From positions 62,001-126,000 of the forward strand of contig NZ_FCOB02000015.1 in assembly GCF_001545075.1 (NCBI RefSeq): a stretch of 64,000 nucleotides of DNA. The letters are read 5' to 3'. A program made the position numbers and the translations under genes. Below are positions 1-9,615 of this stretch, piece by piece. The stretch's first letter is position 1, and each line of letters opens with the position of its first letter. The notes under the pieces were generated by a model. It was not told the DNA's origin. It did no database searches and saw nothing but the letters and a program-made list of their open reading frames with translations. This DNA comes from Caballeronia ptereochthonis (GTDB lineage Bacteria > Pseudomonadota > Gammaproteobacteria > Burkholderiales > Burkholderiaceae).

Positions 1-384
1 GAGCTTCTTGACGATCCAGTTCTGCTTGTCGAGGATCGCGCTCTCGATGTCCGCGATCGTCACCCAGCGCGGCGCGGTGATCGCAAGCCCGGTGCCGTCG
101 ATGCAAAAGCCGATCGTGCGTCGCGACGAGCGCTTGAGCCGATACTCGAGCGCGCCCGCCTTGAGCAGGATGCGGCGCAGGCGCACGCCGTCGGGCAGCG
201 GCGTCGGCGGCGCGGCGGGCGTGAGGATCGGAACGGGATCGGCGTTCGGGATGTCGCCGCGCAACGGAGCCGGCCCGTTCGCGGGCGGCGTGCCGGAGTA
301 GGCGGGTGCATGCTCGAACGGAAGATCGAGCTGCAGGGTATCGAGCGCGACGGCGGGACGCTGCCGCGATGGGGGCTTCTGCAT
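1..384 (-). CDS. M48/YgjP-type metallopeptidase, N-terminal part only
   Basis: The gene runs off the left edge, so only about 128 N-terminal residues are visible and no catalytic HExxH can be checked. After a proline-rich lead of about 60 residues the frame reads LKAGALEYRLKRSSRRTIGF and then a stretch ending WIVKKL, which is the usual start of the YgjP/DUF45 zinc-hydrolase domain. I chose the ATG at 382-384 (MQKPPSRQ); the frame stays open upstream, so a GTG or TTG start is possible. It lies 84 bp downstream of the acyltransferase gene on the same strand and probably ends the glyQS-gmhB-plsC operon. The family call rests on the N-terminal motif and synteny. Confidence 0.7.
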   Translation of the reverse strand, partial: MQKPPSRQRPAVALDTLQLDLPFEHAPAYSGTPPANGPAPLRGDIPNADPVPILTPAAPPTPLPDGVRLRRILLKAGALEYRLKRSSRRTIGFCIDGTGLAITAPRWVTIADIESAILDKQNWIVKKL

Positions 385-468
385 CGGTTCGGCTTTGCGC
401 TCACGGCGCAGCAATGACGAGAAGAACGAATAAGGCACGCCGCAGCTCGATATGAATGGGCTGCCGCT

Positions 469-1242
469 TCAGCGGCCCGCGCCCGCGGCGCCGGCTTCGC
501 CCGGCTGCGCGTACGGCGCGGTGTAGGCGTGCGGATCGATGCGGCGCATTTCCGTTTCGATCCAGCTTTCGACGCGCGTGTTCACTTCCTCGGGCGTGAG
601 GCCGGCGGTATCGATCGGTTGCCCGATCGACACCGTGACTATACCCGGATATTTGATGAAGGAATTGCGCGGCCAGACGTGACCCGCGTTATGCGCGATC
701 GGCACGACCGGCGCGCCCGTCGCCACCGCGAAGCGCGCGCCGCCCGTCTTGTACTTGCCCTGGCTGCCCACGCGCGTGCGCGTACCTTCGGGAAACATGA
801 TGACCCATGCGCCTTCGTCCATGCGCGCGCGGCCCTGACGCGTGACGGATACGAACGCGTCGCGCCCCTGCTTGCGGTCGATGTGCACCATCTTGAGGAG
901 CCCGAGCGCCCAGCCGAAGAACGGCACATAGAGCAGTTCGCGCTTGAAGACATAGCAGAGCGGGCGCGGCATCAGCGCGGGGAACGCGAGCGTCTCCCAG
1001 GCGGACTGATGCTTCGACAGCAGCACGGCGGGACCATTCGGCAGGTTCTCCATGCCTTCGATCCTGTATCGAATGCCGATCAGATGCCGCAGCACGACGA
1101 TCGTCGACTTGCACCAGCCCGCCGCCATCCAGTAGCGCCTGTCGGCGCGCATGAACGGAAACGCGATGAAGCACGCGATCGCGTATGGCACCGTATACAC
1201 GATGAAGTAGATCATCAACAGCAACGAACGGATGAAGCGCAT
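469..1242 (-). CDS. plsC: 1-acyl-sn-glycerol-3-phosphate acyltransferase family protein
   Basis: A 257-residue membrane acyltransferase predicted to transfer an acyl chain from acyl-ACP or acyl-CoA to lysophosphatidate. Hydrophobic segments cover roughly residues 5-30. The catalytic block reads KHQSAWET around residue 77, so the usual HX4D is H78-X4-E83. The substrate-binding block PEGTR is at about 151-155. The acidic residue at the HX4D position being Glu is a known variant in beta-proteobacterial paralogues, so I regard it as functional. It follows gmhB by about 37 bp in the same leftward operon. The exact acyl acceptor cannot be told from sequence. Confidence 0.88.
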   Translation of the reverse strand: MRFIRSLLLMIYFIVYTVPYAIACFIAFPFMRADRRYWMAAGWCKSTIVVLRHLIGIRYRIEGMENLPNGPAVLLSKHQSAWETLAFPALMPRPLCYVFKRELLYVPFFGWALGLLKMVHIDRKQGRDAFVSVTRQGRARMDEGAWVIMFPEGTRTRVGSQGKYKTGGARFAVATGAPVVPIAHNAGHVWPRNSFIKYPGIVTVSIGQPIDTAGLTPEEVNTRVESWIETEMRRIDPHAYTAPYAQPGEAGAAGAGR

Positions 1243-1279
1243 GGAGGTCAGTAATGCCGGGCGACGGCGTGAAGGCGGG

Positions 1280-1837
1280 TCAGTCTTGATGCCGCGCGAG
1301 GAAGTCGAGTGCGAACGCGCGCAGGTCTTTATGAACGACGGTGCCTTTGGGCAGGTTGCCTTCCTTCAGCGTCTTTTCGCCCTTGCCCGTGAGCACGAGA
1401 TGCACCGGAAAGCCGAGCGCCTCGCCCGCCTGCAGATCGCGCAGCGAATCGCCGACGACTGGCGTGTCCTCGGGATCGATCTCGAAGCGATCGATGATCT
1501 GCTGCAACATGCCGGGCTTGGGCTTTCTGCAGTCGCACTGATCCTCGGCGGTATGCGGGCAGAAGAACACCGCGTCGATGCGCCCGCCGACGGCCGCGGC
1601 CGCGCGATTCATCTTCTGATGCATCGCGTTGAGCGCGGCCATGTCGAACAGGCCGCGCCCGATGCCCGACTGGTTCGATGCGATCGCCACGCGATAGCCC
1701 GCCTGATTCAGGCGCGCGATCGCTTCGAGGCTGCCGGGAATGGCGACCCATTCGTCCGGCGACTTGATGAACGCATCGGAGTCGACGTTGATGACGCCGT
1801 CGCGATCGAGGATGACCAGTTTTCGGTTCATGACCAT
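1280..1837 (-). CDS. gmhB: D-glycero-beta-D-manno-heptose 1,7-bisphosphate 7-phosphatase
   Basis: HAD-superfamily phosphatase of the ADP-heptose pathway for lipopolysaccharide inner core. The nucleophile motif LVILDRDGVIN is at the N-terminus, and the zinc-binding loop of GmhB proteins is present as CPH followed by CDC (CPHTAEDQCDCRKPKPG). The conserved VGDS near the C-terminal third completes the HAD fold. Start is uncertain: GTG at 1846, ATG at 1837 or ATG at 1831 are all in frame. I prefer 1837 because an AGAG stretch lies at reasonable spacing upstream. It begins within 11 bp of the glyS stop, so it is very likely co-transcribed and perhaps translationally coupled. Confidence 0.9.
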   Translation of the reverse strand: MVMNRKLVILDRDGVINVDSDAFIKSPDEWVAIPGSLEAIARLNQAGYRVAIASNQSGIGRGLFDMAALNAMHQKMNRAAAAVGGRIDAVFFCPHTAEDQCDCRKPKPGMLQQIIDRFEIDPEDTPVVGDSLRDLQAGEALGFPVHLVLTGKGEKTLKEGNLPKGTVVHKDLRAFALDFLARHQD

Positions 1838-1847
1838 GGGCGGCACT

Positions 1848-3947
1848 CTATGCGGCGAGCTTCGAAATATCCGCGACGCAGTTCATCTGCTGATGCAGCG
1901 CGTTGAGCAGCGCGAGGCGGTTGTTGCGGAGCGCCGGGTCTTCCGCGTTGACCATCACGTCGTTGAAGAACGTATCGACGCTCTCGCGCAACTGGGCGAG
2001 CGCCGTCAGCGCTTCCGTGTAGTTGCGCGCGGCGAGCCGGCTCTGCACGCGCGGCGTCACTTGTTCGATCTGCGCGTAGAGATCCTTCTCCGCCGCTTCG
2101 ACGAGCCGTTCCTTGCTCACCGAAGAAGGCGCGCCCTGTTCCGACTTCTTGAGGATGTTCGAGATGCGCTTGTTGGCCGCCGCGAGCGATGCCGCTTCCG
2201 GGAGCGACGCGAATTCACGCACGGCGTCGAGGCGCGCGACGATATCGTCGAGGCGCGTCGGGTTCAGGCTCAGCACCGCTTCGATATCGTTGGCTTCGAA
2301 GCCGCGCTCGCGCAGCAGGCCGCGCAGGCGGTCCATGAAGAAGGCGTACACCGCTTCGGTCGAATCCGCGACTTGCGGCATGCCCGCGAACTGGCGCTGC
2401 GCGGCTACGACGAGCTCACGCAGGTCGATCGGCAGCTTCTTTTCCAGCAGGATGCGCAGCACGCCGAGCGCATGACGGCGCAGCGCGAACGGATCCTTTT
2501 CGCCGGTGGGAGCCAGGCCGATGCCCCAGATGCCGACGATCGTCTCCAGCTTGTCCGCCAGCGCGACCGCGCAGCCGACGCCGGTCGAGGGCGTTTCGTC
2601 GCCGGAAAAGCGCGGCTGATAATGCTCCGAGCACGCGAGCGCCACTTCCTCGGGCTCGCCGTCGTGACGCGCGTAGTACGTGCCCATCGTGCCTTGCAGC
2701 TCGGGGAACTCGCCGACCATGTCGGTCAGGAGGTCGGCTTTCGCGAGACGCGCGGCGCGGCGCGTCAGTGCGGCATCGACGCCGACCATCGGCGCGAGCT
2801 CGCCCGCGAGCGCCTCGAGACGCTCGACGCGCTGCAATGTCGAGCCGAGCTTGTTGTGATAGACGACGTTCGCGAGGCGCGGCACGAGGTCTTCCAGACG
2901 CTTCTTCTTGTCCTGCGTGAAGAAGAACTTCGCGTCGGCGAGACGCGGGCGCACGACGCGCTCGTTGCCTTCGATGATCTCGCCCGGCGTCTTGGTATCG
3001 ATGTTCGAGACGATCAGGAAGCGCGAGCGCAGCTTGCCGTTCTGATCCGTGAGCGCGAAGTACTTCTGGTTGGTCTGCATCGTGAGGATCAGGCATTCCT
3101 GCGGCACTTGCAGGAACTCCTCGTCGAAGCGGCATTCGTAGACGACCGGCCATTCGACCAGCGCGTTCACTTCGTCGAGCAGCGCCTCGGGCATCACGAC
3201 GCGGTCTTCACCCGCGAATGCCTGAAGCTGCGTGCGGATCGATTCGCGGCGATCGTCGAAGCTGGCGACGACGTGGCCCTTGCGGCGCAGCGTATCGGCG
3301 TAGTCATCGGCGCCCGGAATCGCGACGAAGCCTTCCGACATGAAGCGATGGCCGACGGTCGTATCGCCCGAATCGACGCCGAGCGCGGTCGCCGGCACGA
3401 CGTTCCGGCCGTGCATCGCGATCAGGCGCTGCACCGGACGCACGAACTGCACGCTGGTGCCGTCCGGACGCTGATACGTCATGACCTTCGGAATCGGCAG
3501 CTTGCCGAGGGTTTCGTCGAGCGCGGCCTGCAGGCCTTCGGCGAGCGTCGCGCCCGGCGCCGCATAGCGCAGGAAGAACGCTTCGGCCTTGCCGTCCTGC
3601 GCGCGTTCGAGCTCGGCGAGCGGAAAGTCCGGGAAGCCCAGCGCCGCGAGTTTCTTCGCGAGCGGCGGCGTGGGATTGCCGTTGGCATCGAGCGCCACCG
3701 ACACCGGCAGCACTTTCTCGCGCACCTGCTTTTCCGGTGCGACATCGCGCACGTTCTTCACGAGCACGGCCAAGCGGCGCGGCGTCGCGTATTTCTCGAA
3801 TTCGGGCTTGCCGTCGATCAGGTCGCGCGCGGCGAGCCGCTCCACGATGCCTTCGGCGAAAGCGGTGCCGAGACGCGCGAGCGCTTTCGGCGGAAGTTCT
3901 TCGGTCAGCAGCTCGACGAGCAGAGAAGCGTTGTTGGATTGCGTCAT
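1848..3947 (-). CDS. glyS: glycyl-tRNA synthetase beta subunit
   Basis: A 699-residue beta subunit of the bacterial alpha2beta2-type glycyl-tRNA synthetase; it carries the tRNA-recognition body and a C-terminal DALR-type anticodon-binding region. The start [20 protein letters not shown] is diagnostic of GlyS, and the length fits the family (about 690 residues). The frame is open for another 25 codons upstream, but that would run into glyQ, and the family start is at 3947. It lies 17 bp downstream of glyQ and directly upstream of gmhB in one leftward operon. No disruption was seen. Confidence 0.97.
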   Translation of the reverse strand: MTQSNNASLLVELLTEELPPKALARLGTAFAEGIVERLAARDLIDGKPEFEKYATPRRLAVLVKNVRDVAPEKQVREKVLPVSVALDANGNPTPPLAKKLAALGFPDFPLAELERAQDGKAEAFFLRYAAPGATLAEGLQAALDETLGKLPIPKVMTYQRPDGTSVQFVRPVQRLIAMHGRNVVPATALGVDSGDTTVGHRFMSEGFVAIPGADDYADTLRRKGHVVASFDDRRESIRTQLQAFAGEDRVVMPEALLDEVNALVEWPVVYECRFDEEFLQVPQECLILTMQTNQKYFALTDQNGKLRSRFLIVSNIDTKTPGEIIEGNERVVRPRLADAKFFFTQDKKKRLEDLVPRLANVVYHNKLGSTLQRVERLEALAGELAPMVGVDAALTRRAARLAKADLLTDMVGEFPELQGTMGTYYARHDGEPEEVALACSEHYQPRFSGDETPSTGVGCAVALADKLETIVGIWGIGLAPTGEKDPFALRRHALGVLRILLEKKLPIDLRELVVAAQRQFAGMPQVADSTEAVYAFFMDRLRGLLRERGFEANDIEAVLSLNPTRLDDIVARLDAVREFASLPEAASLAAANKRISNILKKSEQGAPSSVSKERLVEAAEKDLYAQIEQVTPRVQSRLAARNYTEALTALAQLRESVDTFFNDVMVNAEDPALRNNRLALLNALHQQMNCVADISKLAA

Positions 3948-3964
3948 TGTTCTGTCGAGCCTCA

Positions 3965-4984
3965 TCAAACCTGTTCGTTGTTTCCAGTCGGTGCGCTTTC
4001 CACCTTGAGCGGCGGCGCCCATGCGGGCCGGGCGGCTTCCTCCTGATCGGTGATGAGATCGTGATCTCTCTTCACGGGATCGCCGAGCATCGGGAAACCG
4101 AGCGCTTCGCGCGAATCGTAGTAAGCCTGCGCGACGAGACGCGACAACGCGCGGATGCGGCCGATGTACGCCGCGCGCTCCGTCACGGAAATGGCGCCGC
4201 GCGCATCGAGCAGGTTGAACGTGTGGCCGGCCTTCAGCACGAGTTCATACGCGGGAAGCGCGAGCTTCGCGTCGATCATCTTCTTCGCTTCTTCCTCGTA
4301 GCTCTTGAAGAACGTGAAGAGCAGATCGACGTTCGCGTGCTCGAAGTTGTAAGTGGACTGCTCGACTTCGTTCTGGTGATACACGTCGCCGTACGTGAGG
4401 CGGCGCAATTCCTTGCCGTTCGGACCGTCTTCTTCCCACTCGGTCCAGATGAGGTCGTACACGTTCTCGACCTTCTGCAGATACATCGCGAGACGTTCGA
4501 GACCGTAGGTGATTTCGCCGAGCACGGGCTTGCAGTCGATGCCGCCCGCCTGCTGGAAATACGTGAACTGCGTCACTTCCATGCCGTTGAGCCACACTTC
4601 CCAGCCGAGGCCCCACGCGCCGAGCGTCGGATTCTCCCAGTCGTCCTCGACGAAGCGCACGTCGTTCTGCTTCAGGTCGAAGCCGAGCGCTTCGAGCGAG
4701 CCGAGGTACAGATCGAGGATGTTTTCCGGCGCGGGCTTCAGCACGACCTGATACTGATAGTAGTGCTGCAGACGATTCGGGTTCTCGCCGTAGCGGCCGT
4801 CCTTCGGGCGGCGCGACGGTTGAACGTAGGCCGCGCGCCACGGCTCGGGGCCGATCGCGCGCAGGAACGTGTGGACGTGCGAGGTGCCCGCGCCGACTTC
4901 CATGTCGATCGGCTGGAGCAGCGCGCAGCCCTTCTCGTTCCAGTAGGACTGCAGCGTCAGAATGATTTGCTGGAAAGTGAGCAT
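3965..4984 (-). CDS. glyQ: glycyl-tRNA synthetase alpha subunit
   Basis: A 339-residue catalytic alpha subunit that activates glycine with ATP and partners with GlyS. The opening [19 protein letters not shown] and the motif [20 protein letters not shown] are typical of GlyQ. The protein is somewhat longer than the enterobacterial form (about 300 residues) because of a C-terminal tail ending PTGNNEQV, which is ordinary for this family group. It is the first gene of glyQ-glyS-gmhB-plsC, and a dyad at 5048-5068 lies in its upstream region. Confidence 0.97.
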   Translation of the reverse strand: MLTFQQIILTLQSYWNEKGCALLQPIDMEVGAGTSHVHTFLRAIGPEPWRAAYVQPSRRPKDGRYGENPNRLQHYYQYQVVLKPAPENILDLYLGSLEALGFDLKQNDVRFVEDDWENPTLGAWGLGWEVWLNGMEVTQFTYFQQAGGIDCKPVLGEITYGLERLAMYLQKVENVYDLIWTEWEEDGPNGKELRRLTYGDVYHQNEVEQSTYNFEHANVDLLFTFFKSYEEEAKKMIDAKLALPAYELVLKAGHTFNLLDARGAISVTERAAYIGRIRALSRLVAQAYYDSREALGFPMLGDPVKRDHDLITDQEEAARPAWAPPLKVESAPTGNNEQV

Positions 4985-5047
4985 GATTGCCTTGTGCGGG
5001 GCGCGGCCATCGTCGTTGACGACGCGACTCCGGGAGTCGGCCGAAGC

Positions 5048-5068
5048 GCTAAAACCTTGAATTTTAGC
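5048..5068 (-). promoter_or_regulatory. inverted repeat in the glyQ upstream region, with a possible -10
   Basis: GCTAAAA and TTTTAGC form a perfect 7-bp inverted repeat around CCTTGAA, 64-84 bp upstream of the glyQ ATG. On the minus strand TAAAAT (5066-5061) could serve as a -10 element, but no convincing -35 is seen 17 bp before it. I could not make out a T-box. It may be a promoter region or an operator; the assignment is tentative. Confidence 0.3.
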
Positions 5069-5169
5069 CGAATGAAGGGGCGGATGCCGTTTTTTGGCTG
5101 GCGCGTGTCCGCGGCCGGGGCGCGCCGGCCGCGCTGCATTGCGCGGCGCGGCTTCGTTTCACCCGGCGT

Positions 5170-6861
5170 TCAGCGCGCGCCCGAGCGTTTCCGGTTCGGC
5201 GCGAACGCAAACCCGAACGCGAGCAGGATCAGCGATACGGCAATGACCGTCACGTTGCCGCTCGTCACATACGGCGTGCGGCCCGAGGTGCCTTGCACGG
5301 TCGCTTCGAGGACGCCGGTGGTGAACGTCGGCAGCCTGGACACGACATCGCCGTTGGCCGCGATCACGGCCGTCATGCCGGTGTTGGTCGAGCGCAGCAT
5401 CGGCCGGCCGGTTTCGATCGATCGCATGCGCGCGATCTGAAGGTGCTGATCGAGCGCGATCGTATTGCCGAACCACGCGAGATTGGTCGAGTTGACGAGA
5501 ATGCCCGCGGGCGTCTCCTGTTCTCGGATCGTGCGCGCGATCTCTTCGCCGAAGATGTCCTCGTAGCAGATATCGACGGCGATCGGCTGGTTGTGCACGA
5601 AGAACGCCTTCTGCGCGATCGGCCCGCGCGCGAGATCGCCGAGCGGAATGCCCATCATCCGCACGAACCAGTGAAAGCCGAGCGGCACGAATTCGCCGAA
5701 GGGCACGAGGTGATGCTTGTCGTAGCGATAGACGCCGTTCACGTGCGGCGTGACGCCGAAGAGGCTGTTGGTGTAGTCGGTCGCGCGTCCGTCCCGGAGA
5801 ATCGTGACGCCGATCGCGCCGAAGAGGATCGACGAGCCGGTGTCGTCCGCGAAGCGGCGGATCGCCACGGCGAAGTCCTGCGGGATCTGCACCGACAGCA
5901 CGGGCAGCGCGGTTTCCGGCGTGACGATCAGATCGGCGGGCTTCTCGGTGATGAGCTGCCTGTAGAGCGCGAGCGATTCGTCGACGCCCGCCTGCTCGAA
6001 CTTCATCTCCTGCTTCACGTTGCCTTGCAGAAGACGCACGAAGAGCGGCGCGTTGGCGGGCGTCGTCCATTGCACGAGCGACAGCAGCATGCCCGCGACG
6101 ATCAGCGCGATCGCCACTGCGGCCGGGATCAGCGCACGCGCGCCACGGTTCGCGTGCCGGCAGTGATAAGCCGCCTGCACGATGAGCGCGGCCACGAGCG
6201 CGAGCACCCACGCGACGCCGTACACGCCGACGATCGAACCGAAGCCCTTGAGCGGGCCGTCGACCTGCGCGTAGCCGCTCGCGAGCCACGGAAAGCCCGT
6301 GAACACGAGGCCGCGCAGCCATTCGCCGAGCGCCCAGGCGCTCGCAAAGGCGAACGCGCCGTGCCACGTCGGCGCATAGGGCGGTGCGGCTTCGATGTCT
6401 CGCGTGGTGGCGGCGTCTTCGTCGCCGAATCGGGCGCGCCCCGCGACGAACGACCAGACCACGCTCGACAACGCCGGATACAGGGCGAGATACAGCGAGA
6501 ACAATGCCACGGCGGCCGCGGCGAGCGGCGCGGCCATGCCGCCATAGACATGCATGCTCACGTACAGCCACCACACGCCGGTCACGAAGTTGCCGAAGCC
6601 GAACGCCCAGCCGGTCATGGCGGCGCTGCGCCAGCCGCTGGTGCGCGAGAGCCACGCGAAGAACAGCGCGAAGATGACGAGCTCGATCCATCCGCCGTGC
6701 GGCGTCGGCGCGAAGGAAAGCGTGTTCACCGCGCCGAGCACGGCGGCGACGAGGTAATGCCAGAAGGGCAACGCGCGCGGCGACTCGGACGCCACGGGAA
6801 CCGTGGAGGTCACGGACGAATTGCGCCGCCGGGAAAAAATGCGAAACGATGAATCGGCCAT
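5170..6861 (-). CDS. lnt: apolipoprotein N-acyltransferase
   Basis: Integral inner-membrane enzyme that adds the third acyl chain to the N-terminal cysteine of lipoproteins. The 563 residues show about six hydrophobic N-terminal segments followed by a carbon-nitrogen hydrolase (nitrilase-like) periplasmic domain. The Glu-Lys-Cys catalytic framework is visible as VTPETALP, the KHHLVPFGEFVP segment and ICYEDIFGEE, and a last hydrophobic segment precedes the basic C-terminus. It follows corC by 78 bp, the standard corC-lnt arrangement. The start MADSSFRIFSRRR has a basic N-terminus as expected for a membrane protein. Confidence 0.95.
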   Translation of the reverse strand: MADSSFRIFSRRRNSSVTSTVPVASESPRALPFWHYLVAAVLGAVNTLSFAPTPHGGWIELVIFALFFAWLSRTSGWRSAAMTGWAFGFGNFVTGVWWLYVSMHVYGGMAAPLAAAAVALFSLYLALYPALSSVVWSFVAGRARFGDEDAATTRDIEAAPPYAPTWHGAFAFASAWALGEWLRGLVFTGFPWLASGYAQVDGPLKGFGSIVGVYGVAWVLALVAALIVQAAYHCRHANRGARALIPAAVAIALIVAGMLLSLVQWTTPANAPLFVRLLQGNVKQEMKFEQAGVDESLALYRQLITEKPADLIVTPETALPVLSVQIPQDFAVAIRRFADDTGSSILFGAIGVTILRDGRATDYTNSLFGVTPHVNGVYRYDKHHLVPFGEFVPLGFHWFVRMMGIPLGDLARGPIAQKAFFVHNQPIAVDICYEDIFGEEIARTIREQETPAGILVNSTNLAWFGNTIALDQHLQIARMRSIETGRPMLRSTNTGMTAVIAANGDVVSRLPTFTTGVLEATVQGTSGRTPYVTSGNVTVIAVSLILLAFGFAFAPNRKRSGAR

Positions 6862-6939
6862 TGATGACGGTCGAAATGAAACGGAAGCGGGCGAACGGAT
6901 GATGGCGGGCGTGGCTTGCGTCCGGCGCCCGCGCGGCGC

Positions 6940-7845
6940 TTAGTCGCGCAGTTCGTCTTCGTCGTCGCCCGCGTGATGATGTTGCTGCGCGAGATTCGGC
7001 ACGCGCCGCACGAGGAGAACGTGAATCTGCCGGGCGTCGCCGCGCAGGATCTCGAACGCGAAATCGTCGATGCGCACCTTCTCGCCGCGATGCGGCACGC
7101 GCCCGAAGCGATGCGTGACGAGTCCGCCGATGGTGTCCACTTCCTCGTCGGAGAAATCGGTGCCGAACGCCTCGTTGAACTGCTCGATGCCGGTGAGCGC
7201 GCGCACGCGATACTTGCCGTCGGGCGTCGCGATGATGTTGCCGGCTTCCTCGTCGAAGTCGTATTCGTCCTCGATGTCGCCGACGATCTGCTCCAGCACG
7301 TCCTCGATGGTGATGAGGCCGGCCACGCCGCCGTACTCGTCGACGACGATCGCGATGTGATTGCGGTTCACGCGAAAGTCGTGCAGCAGCACGTTCAGGC
7401 GCTTCGATTCGGGGATGAAGACGGCGGGGCGCAACATGCCGCGCACGTCGAATTCCTCTTCGGCGTAGTAGCGCAGCAGATCTTTCGCGAGCAGCACGCC
7501 GATGACGTTGTCGCGATTGCCTTCGTAGACGGGATAGCGCGAGTGCGCCTTTTCGAGCACGAAGGGGATGAATTCGGCGGGCGTTTCCGCGATGTTGATG
7601 GCGTCCATCTGGGCGCGCGGAACCATGATGTCGCGCGCGCAGAGATCGGACACCTGAAAGACGCCTTCGATCATCGAGAGCGAATCGGCGTCGAGCAGGT
7701 TGCGCTCGTGCGCGTCCTGGAGCACTTCGAGAAGTTCGTCGCGCGATTCGGGCTCGTGCGAGATGAAATCGGTCAGGCGTTCGAGAAGCGAGCGCTTTTC
7801 CTGCGGTTTGTCGGTGTGGCGTCGACTGGGATAGGGTTCGTTCAT
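6940..7845 (-). CDS. corC: CorC/HlyC-type CBS-domain protein (YbeX)
   Basis: A 301-residue soluble protein with a pair of CBS domains (beginning near DIMVPRAQMDAI) and a C-terminal CorC/HlyC transporter-associated domain. Family members are linked to magnesium/cobalt handling and, as YbeX, to ribosome metabolism beside ybeYZ. The N-terminal acidic/basic lead ending in LLERLTDFISHEP is typical. It is separated from ybeY here by chaC and higBA, unlike the compact ybeZYX-lnt arrangement of enterobacteria. A specific transport role is inferred from the family name only. Confidence 0.92.
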   Translation of the reverse strand: MNEPYPSRRHTDKPQEKRSLLERLTDFISHEPESRDELLEVLQDAHERNLLDADSLSMIEGVFQVSDLCARDIMVPRAQMDAINIAETPAEFIPFVLEKAHSRYPVYEGNRDNVIGVLLAKDLLRYYAEEEFDVRGMLRPAVFIPESKRLNVLLHDFRVNRNHIAIVVDEYGGVAGLITIEDVLEQIVGDIEDEYDFDEEAGNIIATPDGKYRVRALTGIEQFNEAFGTDFSDEEVDTIGGLVTHRFGRVPHRGEKVRIDDFAFEILRGDARQIHVLLVRRVPNLAQQHHHAGDDEDELRD

Positions 7846-7978
7846 AGCGGAGCGCCCGGGAGTTCCCGAGCGCGGGTTAGCGGAGAGTTAAGCATACACC
7901 AAGGGAAAATGCGGGCTGCGTGACGCGGCGCGCATGTTTCGGCTGGGGGTGAAAACGTCTGGACACGATGCGGCGTGC

Positions 7979-8398
7979 TCACATGAATGCGCTGACATCG
8001 GTGCCGAAGCGCTCGGCCAACGCCTTCGCAACGCTCTTGCTGATCGCGCGGCGGCCGGCAAGGATGTCACTGATTACGGTTGGCGATGCGATGTCGGCGA
8101 GATCCTTCTGCTTGAGATCGTGCCTGTCCAGCAGGTCGCGCAGCACGTCCTTCGGCTCGGCCCTCGGCAGATCCGGATGATGCGATTCCCACACCTCGAT
8201 CAGATCCGTAACCACCCCGAACAAATCGGCGAGCGAACCTTCCTCGCCTCCGAGGTGATCGGCCAGTTCATTGGCGAGGGCGACCATCTTGCGATAGTCC
8301 TCGTCGTTGCGGATCGGTTTGAGGAAGATCTGGCCCTGAAGCGTGGACCAGGTCTTCGCGAATTCGGCAACGCCGCCCGAATGGCTATGAGCTTTCAT
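7979..8398 (-). CDS. higA: HigA-type antitoxin
   Basis: A 139-residue antitoxin with a C-terminal helix-turn-helix, roughly residues 95-135, containing HDLKQKDLADIASPTVISD and LAGRRAISKSVAKALAERFG. The N-terminal half is the toxin-neutralising part found in COG5499-type HigA proteins. Its start overlaps the toxin stop by 4 bp (ATGA), so the two are translationally coupled with toxin first, the usual order in higBA loci. HigA normally represses its own operon through the helix-turn-helix. Confidence 0.9.
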   Translation of the reverse strand: MKAHSHSGGVAEFAKTWSTLQGQIFLKPIRNDEDYRKMVALANELADHLGGEEGSLADLFGVVTDLIEVWESHHPDLPRAEPKDVLRDLLDRHDLKQKDLADIASPTVISDILAGRRAISKSVAKALAERFGTDVSAFM

Positions 8399-8694
8399 TT
8401 ACGTCGGTCTGCGTCGGTCCATTGGTCGTACTGTTTGTGCGTCAGCACATCGCGAACGAACATCATCTGCCGATTGAAGTGGATCGCGGCGACAACGCGA
8501 AAATTGTTGCCGCCCACATCGAACACGTAGTACTGGGAAGGACGGTAGTCGACCGTGCGGAAGGTTTTCCTGAGACCCGTGAGGTCGTCCGCGTGGCACT
8601 CACTTGCCAATCTATACCAAGTGACGAGAGAACTCTTCGCGGCGGGATGCTTGTCAATGAATTCTTCGAGCACTTTCTTTGAAATCACCCGCAT
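8395..8694 (-). CDS. higB: HigB-type mRNA interferase toxin
   Basis: A 99-residue protein of the HigB toxin family (RelE-like fold), which cleaves mRNA on the ribosome. Family hallmarks visible are the start MRVISKKVLEEFIDKHP, TWYRLA, and the C-terminal strands FRVVAAIHFNRQMMFVRDVL and the ending THKQYDQW. The frame is open far upstream, but MRVISKK at 8694 is the family start and has purine-rich GGAAGG before it. It is followed directly by higA. The pair looks intact and is inserted between chaC and corC. Confidence 0.88.
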   Translation of the reverse strand: MRVISKKVLEEFIDKHPAAKSSLVTWYRLASECHADDLTGLRKTFRTVDYRPSQYYVFDVGGNNFRVVAAIHFNRQMMFVRDVLTHKQYDQWTDADRRK

Positions 8695-8896
8695 CCTGCT
8701 TTTCCTTCCCGACAGATCGCGCTTCGGGTCATCTCCTGCACCTCGAATCGAAATCCAGTTTATTCGCATGTATCCAGTGCTACCCTTGAGGCGAGACCTT
8801 AGCTGAAAAATATGCGAGAAGTATGTCCGTCCCCGTGCGCTGGCCGAACGGACGAAGCCGGCCGCAAAAGTCATACGGATGCCGGCGGCATATGCA

Positions 8897-9589
8897 TCAC
8901 TTCTTCCCCTGCGCCTGACAACGCCTGAGAAGCGCCTCCAGCGCGCGATCCGGCATGCCGCTTTCGCGCAGGGCCTCGACCGTCCGGCTGACGTAATCGA
9001 GCGTCGTGCCGTAGCGCCCGCTCGCGCAGCCGAACACGGTCCGCACGACCGGATCGGCGAGCTTGCCGGTATAGGACGCCGCCTCGCGGCGCATGACGAA
9101 TGCGAGCGCCTCGACGCGCCGCCCATCGGCGAGCGCGCACGGCAGCCACGCCGGCCGGTAGGAGGCCATCGCCATTTCGCGCCGCCACAGCACTTGCAGA
9201 TGCTCGGTCGCATCGGCGCCCGCGAGACGGAACGCCATGCCGGTGCACGAGCCGCCGCGATCGAGCGCGAGCACGAGGCCCGGCTGCTCGGGCGTGCCGC
9301 GATTCACGCGCGACCACAGGTAAAGCCCGCGATGGTAGCCGTGCACTTTGCCGCGCACCGCCTCGAGCGTCGGCAGTCCGGGGTTCCAGATGAGCGAACC
9401 ATAGCCGAAGAGCCATAGATCCGACTTTCGGTCCCAGTCGACGAGCGCCGCCTCGCGCGACGCGGCGAGCTCCTCGTCGCTCAGAAGCGCCGATTCGCCG
9501 AGCGCGGGCGGATAGTCCGGGCAGGGCGCCGGCGTCGGTTCGGCTTGGGGCGGTGCGGGCTGCGTGGGTTCGGGCGTCTTGTCGTTCAC
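8897..9589 (-). CDS. gamma-glutamylcyclotransferase, ChaC-like
   Basis: A 230-residue protein of the ChaC family, which cleaves glutathione to 5-oxoproline and Cys-Gly. The substrate-binding loop FGYGSLIWNP is at about residues 61-70, and the rest covers the family fold to RRCQAQGKK. The first 50 residues are a proline-rich extension. No ATG exists near the domain start; I chose GTG at 9589 (MNDKTPEPTQ), although the ribosome-binding site is weak and the frame is open upstream. It lies 26 bp after ybeY and so is probably in the phoH-ybeY operon. Confidence 0.82.
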   Translation of the reverse strand: MNDKTPEPTQPAPPQAEPTPAPCPDYPPALGESALLSDEELAASREAALVDWDRKSDLWLFGYGSLIWNPGLPTLEAVRGKVHGYHRGLYLWSRVNRGTPEQPGLVLALDRGGSCTGMAFRLAGADATEHLQVLWRREMAMASYRPAWLPCALADGRRVEALAFVMRREAASYTGKLADPVVRTVFGCASGRYGTTLDYVSRTVEALRESGMPDRALEALLRRCQAQGKK

Positions 9590-9615
9590 GGCGCGTTCAG
9601 GGCATCGGACCGGCT

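Noticed and set aside
1740..4046. Long plus-strand frame opposite glyS
   Set aside because: Shadow of a GC-rich synthetase gene; no recognisable domain.
4985..5169. Possible T-box leader before glyQ
   Set aside because: No T-box sequence or specifier-loop structure is visible, and such leaders are rare outside Gram-positive bacteria. Only a short dyad is present.
8872..8896. Hairpin ATGCC-GGC-GGCAT just after the chaC gene as a terminator
   Set aside because: Only a 5-bp stem and no T-run; too weak to call.
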